64,000 nucleotides of DNA from Hyphochytrium catenoides (Eukaryota; Sar; Hyphochytriomycetes; Hyphochytriales; Hyphochytriaceae): positions 149,275-213,274 of the forward strand of contig FLMG01003947.1 in the NCBI GenBank assembly GCA_900088475.1. Reading direction: 5' to 3'. Positions 1-10,859 of this stretch are shown in pieces. Every line of letters starts with the position of its first letter. Positions within the stretch are counted from its first letter, which is position 1. Both the position numbers and the translations under genes were made by a program. The notes under the pieces are model-generated. The model had not been told where the DNA came from and did not search any database. It saw only the letters and a list, made by a program, of their open reading frames with translations.

Positions 1-613
1 AGCTGCTGTGTATAGTCCTTTGCAGCTTCTTCAGGCGTGAGAGACGCGTCCAGCTTGTGAATCTGTGTCTCTGAGACTCCAAGCTGATTAAAGGGACTGT
101 TAGAAGATGTGGCTCCAGATGATAGGGTCATATCCAGTGCAAGAAGTAGAGAGACACACAAGACCCGAGTACGGGAGACAAAAGAGGAATAATCAACACA
201 TAAGAAAGTGTCATAAAGAGTGAGAGAGCTGAAGTGAGAGGGAGAGAGAGAGAGAGACGGAGAGAGAGCTGAAGTGAGAGGGAGAGAGAGAGCGGGGGCA
301 AAGGGGGGGGAAGAGAGAGAGAGAGAGAGAGAGATGAGAGGAGGTATAGCCAGCTCACCGGCTGCAGAAAACCCTCATAGCATGCTTTATAGTTGCTGTC
401 TTCATGGTCTGAGGGGACACAACGCTCGTCCGCGAAGAAGACTTGCCACTTAGAGACTTCCAGAGAGGAAGAGTCCACCTGTGAGACCCCCTGATGGAGG
501 ACCTGGAGGTGCAAAGGGAACATGTGAGCAAAGAAAGGCAAAGAGGGGAGAAGTGGACGAGTCAGAACGGAAGAGCGAGGATAGAATAAACGACAGAGAG
601 GGAGAAAGAGGGA

Positions 614-674
<61 letters not shown>

Positions 675-1076
675 CGTAAGGCAGATCCAGTCAATGAGAG
701 GGCTTGAGAGGCTCAGTGACTAACCTTGGGCAAGGATCCTCCTGATAGAGCTAGGGTAAACATTCCTCTGTCCTTGATGGCTTCCTGACTAATCTTCTGA
801 ACAAAGCGGCCCAGCTCTTTCCCGAGTGCTGAAGCATCTTCATAGCGGTGCAGAAGGGGCCGGCCGCCTAGAGAGACAAGAAAACAGAGACACACAGAGC
901 AAACAGACAGCACTTAGAGCAAGGAAACTCATCTCATCTCATCATCATCATCATCATCTCTCATCACAGCGCTGAAGAAGTATGGGAGATGGTAGGGACA
1001 AAGAAGAAGAGGCGAGAACCCGCCATCAAGAGTAGAAGAGAAGGCAATGGATCCGGACAAGATACATACCAGTCAT
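1..1076 (-). CDS. 6-phosphogluconolactonase, multi-exon, 3' end off the window
   Basis: This is the second enzyme of the oxidative pentose phosphate pathway. It hydrolyses 6-phosphogluconolactone to 6-phosphogluconate. Four exons read in frame on the minus strand: 1070-1076 (ATG ACT G, donor GTATGT), 725-867, 359-502 and 1-83. The second exon ends with the family motif LALSGGSLPK. The third carries WQVFFADERCVPSDHEDSNY, the conserved DER-V-P-x-D-x-x-SNY block of the active site. The fourth has QIHKLD followed by LTPEEAAKDY, as in known lactonases. All introns have GT..AG ends and matching phase. Introns 503-724 and 84-358 hold long (CT)n tracts, seen as (GA)n on the plus strand. The reading frame stays open upstream of the chosen ATG to another ATG at 1280, which would add a hydrophobic leader; see findings. 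The C-terminus is missing. Confidence 0.88.
614..672. repeat. (GA)n microsatellite inside a 6PGL intron
   Basis: This is a near-pure GA dinucleotide tract of about 55 bases between exons 2 and 3 of the lactonase gene. It reads as (CT)n on the coding strand. Related shorter GA runs lie at about 235-335 in the next intron. Confidence 0.95.
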
Positions 1077-1379
1077 CGTCCCAGTCTGTTGACCTGTCGA
1101 ACAGTGAGGTTCTTCTGGAGGAAGAGCTGCGGGGCAGGAGGAAGACAGGGGAAAGCTTGTTTCTTGAGCTGATGCCAGGAGGAAGCTCTCAAGTACAGAG
1201 GACAAGAGCAAATGAAGCCAGCACAGGAGGAAGGGCAACCTATGAGACACACGGAACGAGACTCGACAAGGACGTGACATGAGCCGTGTCCAAGTATTGA
1301 AAGGAAACGAGTCAGAATGGGTTTGAAAGAGGGAGGAACTACCTTCCCCAACACGAACGAGCAAGAAGGAAAAGGCAAG

Positions 1380-1579
1380 GAGAAAAGGGAGAAAAGACAG
1401 AGAGAGAGAGACAAAGAGAGGGAGAAGTGAGAGAGAAAGAGAGAGACCAAGGAAGAGAGAGAGAGAAACAGGGAGAGAGAGAAAAAAAGAGAGAGAAAGG
1501 GACAGAGAGAAAGAGAGAAAAGGAGAGAGAGAGAGGGAGAGAGAGAAAAAAAGAGAGAGAGAGAAGGGGAGAGAGAGAA

Positions 1580-1641
<62 letters not shown>

Positions 1642-1660
1642 GGAGAGAGAGTGAAAGAAA
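1380..1660. repeat. Imperfect GA-rich purine tract upstream of 6PGL
   Basis: About 280 bases are almost entirely A and G on the plus strand (GAGAGA, GAAAGA, GGGAGA units). Open frames through it encode only Arg/Glu or Leu/Ser/Phe runs and are not credible proteins. Confidence 0.9.
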
Positions 1661-1749
1661 GAGATGCGAACAGGAAGAAAGGCCACCGCTCTAAATAAAG
1701 CGTCAGAAAGGTTTGACGCCAAAGATCCAACACCAGACATGGGAAGCAT

Positions 1750-3188
1750 CCCTAACCCAGCTAATTCCGAATCCGACTGATCATTGGATATGAATTAATA
1801 ATAGAAAACCCTATTATCCCGAATGCCCTCCTAGCAGCTTCTGATAGTGTTCTGATGGATCTTTCGCGCAATCTTCTAAGAATCTTCACGCATTATCGTG
1901 GCAGAATAATGAACGCAGACGATCCGGATAGAGATCCCACAGTCGAAAGCGAAAGGCCTGACTGCAGAGATGGAGAGGAAGAAGATGATGAAGAAAGTAG
2001 AGGAAGAAGGATGAGCTTCACATCGGGCATAGAAGGCGGCGAAGGAGAGTAGATATGGAGAGGCCGAAGAAGGAGAAGAGCTATATGGGTCAGGCTAGAA
2101 AGGCTAGGTGCCGCGATGGGTACAGATGCCAGTGGATAGCCTAGCGGGAAGGCTAGATGCTTTTCAGTCTAGAAACCCCGCTACGCTCATTGTCTCAATC
2201 TTAAGCGGCAGGCGGCTGCATCGTCTATAGGCTAGTAATCCTAAGCGTTAAGTGGGTTTCCAAGTGACATTTTTCTTACTGGGATGACAACGATGACACT
2301 AGACGCTAGAAGCTTCCGCCAGAGGAACCAAAGTCTTCTTGACTTAAATTCAGCTGCTAGCGGCTGGAGCTGGATGCTGGGCAGCTTCCACTGCTTTCTC
2401 AATCCTCTCATCAGTCATGTTGGTGAACAAGCCTCCTTTCCCTTAGGTGGGCTCGCCAGCTCTTCCCAGCAGCTTGTGTGCTGTTAGACCTTTCAAGGTG
2501 TCTCTGGCTTTGCCGTGTCCAGTCCGCTCTGAAGGTACCTTACGCTAAGTTAGAGCCGCTTTGAAGCTGAGTAACGTTGTGCCCCTCTCCATCACTAAAG
2601 ATAAGCCGCCAGGCGGATGAGAAGGCCGGTCTGTCCACGGACACTGACTTCAAGCATATGGGCGAAAGAGTCTGACAGACAAAGTGACACTAGCACTTTA
2701 TTGATAGGATTGATAGCTCGAGAGTTGAGCTTTGCCCGCTTATTGGGCTTTTTATAAACAGCCTTACCACGGGGAGATGAAGTGCGTCTAGATCCCTCCC
2801 ATGTCGGCGGCTGTTGGCTGTCTATCTTTGGCCGTTGGGTCTGTTTTTGGCCACACAAATCTGAGTAGTGTGTCTCCCGCTTGGCTCTCACCTGCCGGTC
2901 AGCGACGCAGCCGTCACCGCAAGAGAGCCCCAGAGAGCAAGTTGATATGTGGGCTATGAGAGGAGAGGAGAGAGTTGAAAGCAAAGAAGATACCTCGCGT
3001 GTACGGGATACAGAGAGGGAAGAAGGCGAGAGCTACCTCTGCAGCTCGGAACCTATCATGAGAAGGAGTTGACCTTGCCACTCACCTACAACCATAATCG
3101 AAACGTCAGATCATTGGACAAAAAGAGACTGAGAAGAAGTAGATTAATCAGGGAAAAACGAGGAAGATAGAGCTGAGGTGAAAACAGA
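1750..3188. other. Mostly non-coding stretch with possible stray minus-strand exons
   Basis: I see no convincing gene here. A 129-residue minus-strand open frame (2595-2984) contains splice-like segments: an AG at about 2952 followed by 21 codons ending at a GTGAGA donor, and a segment ending at GTAAGG near 2770. These could be extra 3' exons of the cyclic-nucleotide-binding gene or of an unknown gene, but I could not join them in phase with confidence. Between about 2080 and 2240 the hexamer GGCTAG recurs several times. Confidence 0.3.
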
Positions 3189-6100
3189 TCAGGAGGAAAG
3201 AGAAGAGAAGAAAGACCGACAGGAGTGGTATAGCATGCGACGGACCATCAGCAGGGGAGAGTCTTGAGCTTGCTTCTTAAGGAGCTCTGCCCTCTTTGCT
3301 GAGGGTGACGAGTTCTCAAAGACTTTCTGCAACGGCGAGGTAGAGGCTTTCTTCCCAGGACTGGCGCTACCACTCTTTCCCTTCCCTCGGCCTTGCATTG
3401 GAGGGGAGGACGGAGAAAAAGAGGATGGCGACTGCGGTCTCTTGGTGAAAAGTGGACCTTCGAGAAGATGTCCTGCCTGGTAAGGTTTATTGGGCGATGT
3501 GCCAGTCCTGCAGAAGAGAAGAACCGAGTGCTTAGCAAATTTCAAGTGGAAATGATGGCGTGGCTGTCTAAGAAAGAACAGTATGGAGCAAAAACGTTAG
3601 ATGATAAAAAGAGGAACGCACTAGAGTCCGTGGAAGAGGAGGAGAGAGTTTGAGGAGCCTTTCCTATGATGATAGAGGAAAAGGATCGTCTATAGCGTAC
3701 TGAGAGAAGTAACATCGACGTGGGAAGCGACAGGATGAGATATGGAAGGGGCACTATGACGAACAGAGGACAAAGCAACCGGCCACAGAGACAGAGAAAC
3801 AGGGGCAGCGACTAGAAAGAAGAACAGAGCAGTAGAAGAGGAAAGTAGCGACAGACAACCAAAGAAGAGAGGCACATACACACCCGAACATGCAGGGGAA
3901 TAGGCGAAAAGAAGGACACCAAACGCTCAAGTGAGAGAAGAGAGGAAAGAACAAGAGGCGTACGTAGATTACGTACTTCCGTCTGGGCTCTTTCAGCAAC
4001 GATCGTTCTAGAGACTCCAAGGCTTGAAGGTCTTCCATGGTAAACTTATGACCTCTGTCAGCGGAGTATGAGGCTGGGTCTTTAGGCTGAAAGGTCTTCA
4101 AGTCCGTCAGCTGAGCCACAGAGAAAGAAGAAAGAGAGTCCGGAGGGAGGAGCTGGGCGAAAGGGACCACGCTTGCAGGGTCAGGGTAGGCTGATGACGC
4201 CGAAGGCAGAGAGGTCACAGTGATTGGCGGCAATGGTGCACCCTTCCGCCCTAATCTCCCTCCTCCTAGACCTTCTCGCTCTCTATCATCCTCTTCTCTC
4301 ACAGCTAGAGCTTCTCTGATCTTTGTGGCCACCTCACTGAGCTTGCTCTCTTGAAAGAACTGTCTTAGCGCGGCCGATGAGACTGGGTTAGCACTATTTG
4401 GCGTCATCGTGTGAGCCCTTCTGTACGTCCCGATGTGCGCACTTTTGGGACTGGAAGATTGTGGAAAAGGGATGTGAGCAAGGCAGCATTGAGATTTAGA
4501 GCAGGCCGAAGGAAAACAAAGAGTATCAAGAGAGTTAGAAGAGGTAGAGAGAGAGGAGCAGCTCGACGGAGAATGGAGACCCCACAGTGCCTGAGAAACC
4601 CCAAAAGGCAGGAGGACCTTGGAAGGAAGCAACCACAAGTAGCGAGAAGAACGTAAACTTGACAAAAGGTCGCACCGGTTGGTGACAGCGCCTGGGTCGT
4701 CTGAGATATGCATTCTAATGTCTTCTCGATCCGCGAGCCGCTCTAACTCCTCTAGGTTAAAGCTGAGACAGGGCAGGTAGACATGCACATGGCAGGCGAA
4801 AGTTCTGATGAGACAGAGGCTATTGAGAAGCCCAGGCGATAGCCCTCGAGCGTATGGAGTGAAAAGAACCATCTCACTGCCAGAGGCAGCCCTATAGTTG
4901 TTACTTTCTCCCTACCTGGGCGTGACCTTGATGCCTTCAAAGAGGAAAGCTGGAGTCTGTCTCTCCTCTGGGTCCTTTTGATTGGTGGCGGTCTTTCGTC
5001 TCCGACTTCCGTCCCAAAGGAATTCCCCACCATCATCTTTCTCCTCTCCGCCCTCTGCTTTCATAAAGAGAAGTTCCTGGGCAGCCTTCACCACTTCCTC
5101 TATATATCCTACCCTCTCCTGGCCTCTCAGAAGACGGGCCTGGCACCATTCAACTAATATCTTATGGGTGTTTGTCCCCTTTGCAGCCACAGCAAACTGC
5201 TTGAGATCTGAGGCAGACAGCATGAATGTCTCCACCTCCTGAGACGCAGCGATCACTGAATATTCAAGAGGAAGTCCTGCAAAGGTGGCGCGCGAGGTAA
5301 TGAATTTGAATGGTGAAGGGTAAGAGTCAGTCAAACCGTAGTTGCTCTGTCTAGTTGCATTTCCCTTCTTTCTCGCTAGCACCATCTTAACTCATGGAAC
5401 TTTCTCACTGTTTCGTGCCTGTACCTTCGACTTTATGTGGGTGTATAACTCTCCCTCTTCCTCTCTCCTCTCTCTCCATCACCCGTTTGGTCAGCTCCCT
5501 GCATCAAGCAAATACCTGATTGTGCCAAGATCTCAGACCCCACGACGTCCCCAGCGCATAAGATGATAATGTCCACCGTCCTTGTGGCTTTAGCTCTGCC
5601 ATCCGTGGTCAAGGCTAAAGAGAGGATTAGAACCATACACTAGGGATCCCCGATGTGACGCGCTGTTCTTGCCCTCTCTGTTCGAACCGCTTCCGTCTCT
5701 CCACTGTCTCTCTCTAGCAGTGTCTCCCTTTTGACTGCTTCCTTCCCTCTTCCTCTCTCTCTCTCTTCCCTCTCTCTTCCCTCTCCGCTCGTTCTGATGG
5801 CTTTGCCCTTCCGCGTCCAGTTATTCATGGACAACCTTCAATATATGGCGTTAGTTTGCGTGACTTACCGCTCATATTCTCCGTAATGCCGTCCTCTTGT
5901 TCGCTTCCATCCAAGTTCTCTTCCTCCTCATCCACCACCGTCGTAACCACTCGCACGTCTCCCTTCTTAATGAAGAATATGCTAGGCGCGGAGTCTCCCT
6001 GCTCCAATATTTTCTCTCCGAAAAAGAACTTCTTCTTGGTAAGCACTCTGGCTAGCGTAATGAAGCGATGATGCGCCCATCCTTTGAAAAAACGGCACTT

Positions 6101-6938
6101 GGAGAGAAAGAGTACCTTCTCACCTGGAAGCAAAACGCGTCGTAGGAGAGGGGAGAGTCTATTGAGCCAAAGGACAGAAGAGTGAAGAACAAGGGGCGGA
6201 TGGAGTCGTTGAAGAGTAGACATAATAGAAAGGAATGGAGAGAGAGAGATAAATAATAGCCCACTAGTTTGTCTAATGGCAAAAGGCCAGCAAGAGAAGA
6301 AGAGGATTTCCTAGAGGAGTGGACAGAAGGAGCAAAATCTGACTTTGCTCCATAGCTTCCACATGATACGGAGCGAAGCTCCTGCTATACAGAAGCTTAG
6401 GGACAGCGATCATTTCAACATTCCCGTCTGCCACGGCCGAGGCAGTTCTTCGGATTCCATCTTCAAAGAGAGCCACCTCACCGAACCCAGAGCCACAGGG
6501 AACAGTAGCCACGCGAACGCCTATGAGGAGCGCAACCTTAGTTCACATAGGTACAGAGAAAGAGAAAGAAGGTAGATTGTAGCGCAGGAGTGACGAGGAT
6601 ATAGGGCTAGGCTTAGTAGTTAGAGTTGGATAAGAAAGCCCTCTTCTCTTACCAAGGAAGTCTCCCTTGAGATCGTGCCTCTTTACCGCGCCTTCTCTGT
6701 CCTCCTTCAGCTCTACCAGCGCTGGAGCCGCGGCTCCAGCAAAGATAGCAACAGTACCTGTGGTTGACGTAAGGCTTTTCCTTTCATCTCCCCTATAGTT
6801 GTCTACCCATGAGAGCTGACTAATGTGCATCCCACTCTTCCATTTGACCTGCGAGTATTACTCATTGCCCGTCGATCTCTTGCTTTCTCTTGATTCTTTC
6901 TCTGTCTCTGTCTCTGTCTCTGTCTGTTTCTCTCTCTT

Positions 6939-7004
<66 letters not shown>

Positions 7005-7918
7005 GCTTTCTCTCTTTCCCTTGCTCTCTTACCGGAGAAGATGATATAATAGTGAGTTCCAAAGTCTCCTTGAAGAAAGATGAGGTCCCCGTCATTGTAG
7101 GTGGTAAACTCCATGTTGGTTAGCACGTCCACCACCGCCGCCCTATCAATGTGCTTGAAGGTCTTCCCCTGCACCTCCAGCGCCCACTCCGTCAGCCGCT
7201 CTAACATTGCAGGCGTCCTCTCTCCAGGCTTGGAATGAGTCATTATATCCCTAACGGGTGAGGATGCAGAGAGGAAGAAGATGTTACCAAGGTTGCGGTG
7301 AGAAGAACGGGATGCACATGCATAGAGACACAGGAAGGTCGGAAAGAGGGAATTGGTGTCCCAGGATAGAAGAAAGTCGGAGGAAAGGAGACCAGAGAAG
7401 TAGGATAAGGGAGATCAGTCGAAGACATAGCCGACAGGAGAGAGAGAGCGGCTTTGAAGTTAGGCCTTGGTGATAAGAAAGGCGAGAACGAGCAGCAAAG
7501 AATGCCAGGAGAATGAAAGTCAGGGTTACTGATCAAAGCGAAAGCGATGGCTTGGGCTTCAGGGATGACGACAATATGAAGGATGTAGGAGAGAGGTACT
7601 AAGGGCCACGGACGGCATGGGCTGAGGAGGAGTGGATCGAGAAGACGAAGTGATGAGAAGTGCTAAGCACCTTGCTCTTTGTATAATAGTCTCAATCCGT
7701 TTCTTCTCGGCCATGACTCTCATTTCCTCCACCACTTCCAGCCACATCTGGAAGGCTGCTCTTTGCCGATGCCGCTGCCATTTTTTAAGGATGTGATTCT
7801 CCAGCAAACTCTTCTCTGACACAGTGAAAGAGCGCTCAGGCCCATCTGCCGGGTTCCCGGCGCGGGAGGATGATGGGCCATCCCCACTCCCAGCGGCAGC
7901 CTTGATGATAGACTCCAT
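3189..7918 (-). CDS. Protein with two cyclic-nucleotide-binding domains, 10 exons
   Basis: This is a predicted cAMP/cGMP-responsive regulatory protein. The exons, in gene order, are 7671-7918, 7033-7250, 6653-6757, 6344-6520, 5869-6123, 5516-5614, 4916-5375, 4676-4762, 3977-4450 and 3189-3507. All have GT..AG introns, and the phases sum to an open frame of 813 codons plus TGA. The first binding domain includes FLQGDFGTHYYIIFSG and the phosphate-binding cassette FGEVALFEDGIRRTASAV, with the key Glu and Arg present. The second (FFFGEKILEQGDSAPSIFFI) keeps the beta-roll but its cassette region (VVGSEILAQS) lacks the canonical FGE..R pattern. The N-terminus is helical and basic, and the C-terminal 300 residues are low in recognisable structure. 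I see no kinase, channel or GEF domain. The end after codon 800 could instead splice further downstream. Intron 6758-7032 contains a CT/GT-rich microsatellite. Confidence 0.82.
6890..7015. repeat. CT/GTCT microsatellite in an intron
   Basis: This compound tract of CTGT and CT units lies inside the second intron of the cyclic-nucleotide-binding gene. On that gene's coding strand it reads GA-rich. Frames through it encode Ser/Leu or Arg/Glu runs and were discarded. Confidence 0.9.
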
Positions 7919-8545
7919 TCTAAGCGTGCGCTGAGATGTACTTTCCTTTCCAGGCTTAGTCAGAAGCTTAGCGCTTATCTTTGATTCTGACCTTCACCTT
8001 TCATCGCAGACGTACGCAGCCAGCGCCCGTCGCTAGGTGTATGGGACAAAGCAGTCCGTATCAAGGGAATTGCTCTGATGCACCGCTAGCTTTTGCTCTT
8101 CGAGGCTCCAGGAAACGCCAGCTTATGTATCCGTTGTTCAGCTTGAAAAGATGACGCTTTGCGCGTGTAAACAATTTACCCTTGGTCCATTATTATCATC
8201 CCTCTCCCCATTCGCTTCGCTCAAGGTATATACTTCGTCCACGGTGAAGCTGTAGGTCTCTCGTTAGGGACCTTCACCGCCGTCAACCGCTATGTTCGCT
8301 CTCTTTGTCGCTCTCTTTCTCTCACCGCCTATTGCCTTCTCTTGTTGGCTCTCGTTGAGCTTCCTTCTTCTCCTTCTTTCTCTGGTGTGGTCTCTTTCTT
8401 TCTCTCCTCCTCTCTCTCTCTCTTTCCTCTTTCTGTCCCTCTCTCTCCTACAAGCACTATAAGCTCCTTCTTCACTCGCGCCTCTCTCTTTCTCTTCCTC
8501 CTAACGTGGTCATGCCCCTGATGGTTGATGATAAGACGAAAGGGA

Positions 8546-8550
<5 letters not shown>

Positions 8551-8601
<51 letters not shown>
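8551..8601. repeat. (GA)25 microsatellite
   Basis: This is a pure GA tract of about 51 bases. On the minus strand it is a CT tract followed by a pyrimidine-rich stretch and CAG at about 8518, so it may serve as the polypyrimidine part of an intron of the small gene next to it. Confidence 0.95.
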
Positions 8602-8605
<4 letters not shown>

Positions 8606-8684
8606 CTTTCTTCACTTGCTCCACCTTTCTGACCACTCCCATCATCCCATCATAGTAATAATCCATGATACTCACTCTTTATAC

Positions 8685-8910
8685 CTGGTATAGTGGCACA
8701 TAGTAATGCTGCTGAGGTGTTCTATACGGTATCTTGAATACGAAGATAAAAGTCGTAGCTATTGGAAACATGTCCATTTCGATTCCATATGCCTTGATGG
8801 GCGTTACATGTTGGTGCTGTGGAGGCTGAAGGTGCAATGCGGTGGGGCCGCAGCGCCTTCCTCCCCCGCCTCACTCCTGCGCCTCTTGCTGCCACAGCCG
8901 CTGCTGTCAT
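8685..8910 (-). CDS. Putative small gene, two 5' exons, 3' end unresolved
   Basis: Exon 8875-8910 (ATG, 12 codons, rich in Ala) ends at a GTGAGG donor. Exon 8685-8816 follows the acceptor CCTCCACAG in the same phase and gives 44 codons, including YGIEMDMFPIATTFIF and a Tyr-rich end, HYYVPLYQ, before a GTATAA donor. The 58-base intron keeps phase 0. A hydrophobic stretch (about residues 26-38) suggests a membrane-associated or organellar protein. I do not recognise the family. Downstream, a CT tract and CAG at about 8518 lead into a basic, low-complexity frame that may be the last exon or only UTR. Confidence 0.45.
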
Positions 8911-9500
8911 TGGTGTCCTGTCAGTGCCTGGTTTATCTTCTCTTCAGTGAGCGAGCTTGACGAAGTAGCAAGCGGAAAGCACACTGACTGGCAACTCCTG
9001 CTGCTGATGCACCAGTAAAGCCTGTCATCGCTCTCCTTCAATCCCACCTGAAGTGCTTCCCCTCGTCCATGTTGTTCCTCCATTGGTTGGTCTTTCTGTT
9101 ATCTCTCTTTCATTCCTTGGGCTCGCATGTGCCGTTCTCATTACGTGCCTTCGACAACTCCCTCTAGTACTTGTGATGATAGTGTGTCCATCATAACAGA
9201 GTGGACGGGAGGAGGAGACTCTTCCATGGTCTCACTAACTCAGCCATCAAATTGGCAAACTCTGTCTAGGCGTCAAAAGTAAGGAGCCCGCCCAGCACGC
9301 GTTATTGTTTACACTACTAGCTAAGGGGGTGTCCCGTTCCCTTCTTCGTCGGGGTTATCATCATCCTTTTGATCGAACCCTAACCTCTTCGATAAAACAG
9401 TATTGAGTGTCTCAAGAAAAAAGGTGGTCTCCAGAGCTATCATGTGTCAAGTCCTTTGTGGTATATAAAAAATCTTAGCGGACTACAACGCTTGATAAAT

Positions 9501-10707
9501 CTATTGAGCCTTAGGTTTAGCTACGTCCTGGGTACGGCGGCGTCTGAAAAGGCTCATCACCGAGAAGCCGTGGTCTCCGAGCTTAGCGTAGTCGTTAGGC
9601 ACTTGCTTCTTTTCACGATATTTCCTCTCCATCATTTCAAACAGTGTGCCATCGTAGCAGCTGCGTACAGCTTCTTTAGTCACAAGACCGCGGTCATCAG
9701 CAGCCAAGAGCCAGAGTGTGAACCACTCAAACTTGCCAGCGAGCCTGTGAGTACGGGGGCAACCAGGAAAGGAGGGCATATGTGAGAAGCATTGAACAAA
9801 AATAGCCAAGAACTTCTGGTGGGATGTATAGGAGCGTACCAGCCAAAAATGTCCATTACGTCCCACGTTGCCTGAGTCATGCGCCAGAGGTCTCCAGCAC
9901 TCAGTCCTCCCTTGTTACCGCAATCCCACTTAGCAAACAGGTCCTCGTACTTCTGAGGGATAAATCGTCCCTCCTGGTCGTACACTTCTTGGTCGGAACC
10001 ATGCTTGGCGCGGTGGATGTTCTTCGTGTAGATCCTCATAAAGGGATCAGGGATGTAGTGCGGGCATGTGAAGAAAGAAAAGCCACCGTGGATAAAGAGC
10101 ATGGCAAGCACGCAGAAGAACCAGTTGAAGCCAATTCGCCGGAAACCTGTCGAATCCAAAAGCATCATCAGCACATTCTGCCACTTTTGATGATTGAGAA
10201 ATGGAGGTGAAGAGCGTTGCTGATTGCCAACGGAGTGTGGAAACAACAAGGACAAGAAAGGGATGAGAGAGGTGAGATCAGCACCGTAAGAAAGAAAGAG
10301 ATGAGAGAGGTGAGATCGGCACCGTACCGATAAAGGTGTCAGGCATGGTAATAATCCCATCACCGTTCCTGTCAAAGAAGTCCACATGCTTTTGCATCAC
10401 GCTGCGGTTGGCATTCTTCTTGCCAGAAATATCTGAGCCATGAGGATGGTCGATGGTAACCGCCTCAGTCGCTCTGCCCACTCCTAAAAAGAACCAGAGC
10501 AGAAACGGTGGTGAGGAGTTGAGATAAGGCCTTGACCTAAGTCGACAGTGGAGAATGGGGTTTACCAGGCTCCGGAATGCCTTTGTCTTCAAGGTGACGA
10601 GCTGGAGGACGGTACTTGGTAACATCTACGTCCTCACATTGCGTTTGCACATCATCATTGCCCGGTTGACGGTGGTGGAGCTTGATTCTCTGCATATCTT
10701 GCTGCAT
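9501..10707 (-). CDS. Caleosin / peroxygenase, 4 exons
   Basis: This is a lipid-droplet or ER-surface calcium-binding haem peroxygenase. The exons are 10566-10707, 10328-10483, 9840-10146 and 9501-9744, totalling 282 codons plus TAG with matched phases. Exon 2 has the single EF-hand loop DRNGDGIITMPD preceded by MQKHVDFF, whose His is one of the two conserved haem ligands. Exon 3 opens with GFRRIGFNWFF, the membrane-inserting hydrophobic segment, with a short proline knot-like PHYIPDP. It continues with NIHRAKHGSD, the second conserved His region. The C-terminal part (GKFEWFTLWLLAADDRGLV, then CYDGTLFE) matches the family. The chosen ATG is the first in frame after an upstream stop. Confidence 0.93.
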
Positions 10708-10859
10708 CTTTTGGGGTCTTCTTATCAAAACTGGCTGCCACTATTACTGCTATTTATGAATGAGATTGTAACGTTGATGGCGTAGGGTAACTTTGTTTAT
10801 GGCAGCCCGCTGAGTCTGGCCGACTGTGAGGGTGGTAGATCTAAGGACCTGCTACAAAG

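Noticed and set aside
1026-1749. Long open frames rich in Leu/Ser/Phe or Arg/Glu
   Set aside because: They are translations of the GA/CT purine tract, with no domain features; the same holds for frames at 128-723 and 6803-7123.
4404-4872. Long frames spanning 3754-4872 read without splicing
   Set aside because: They include intron sequence of the cyclic-nucleotide-binding gene; the spliced exons 4676-4762 and 3977-4450 explain the coding part with correct phase.
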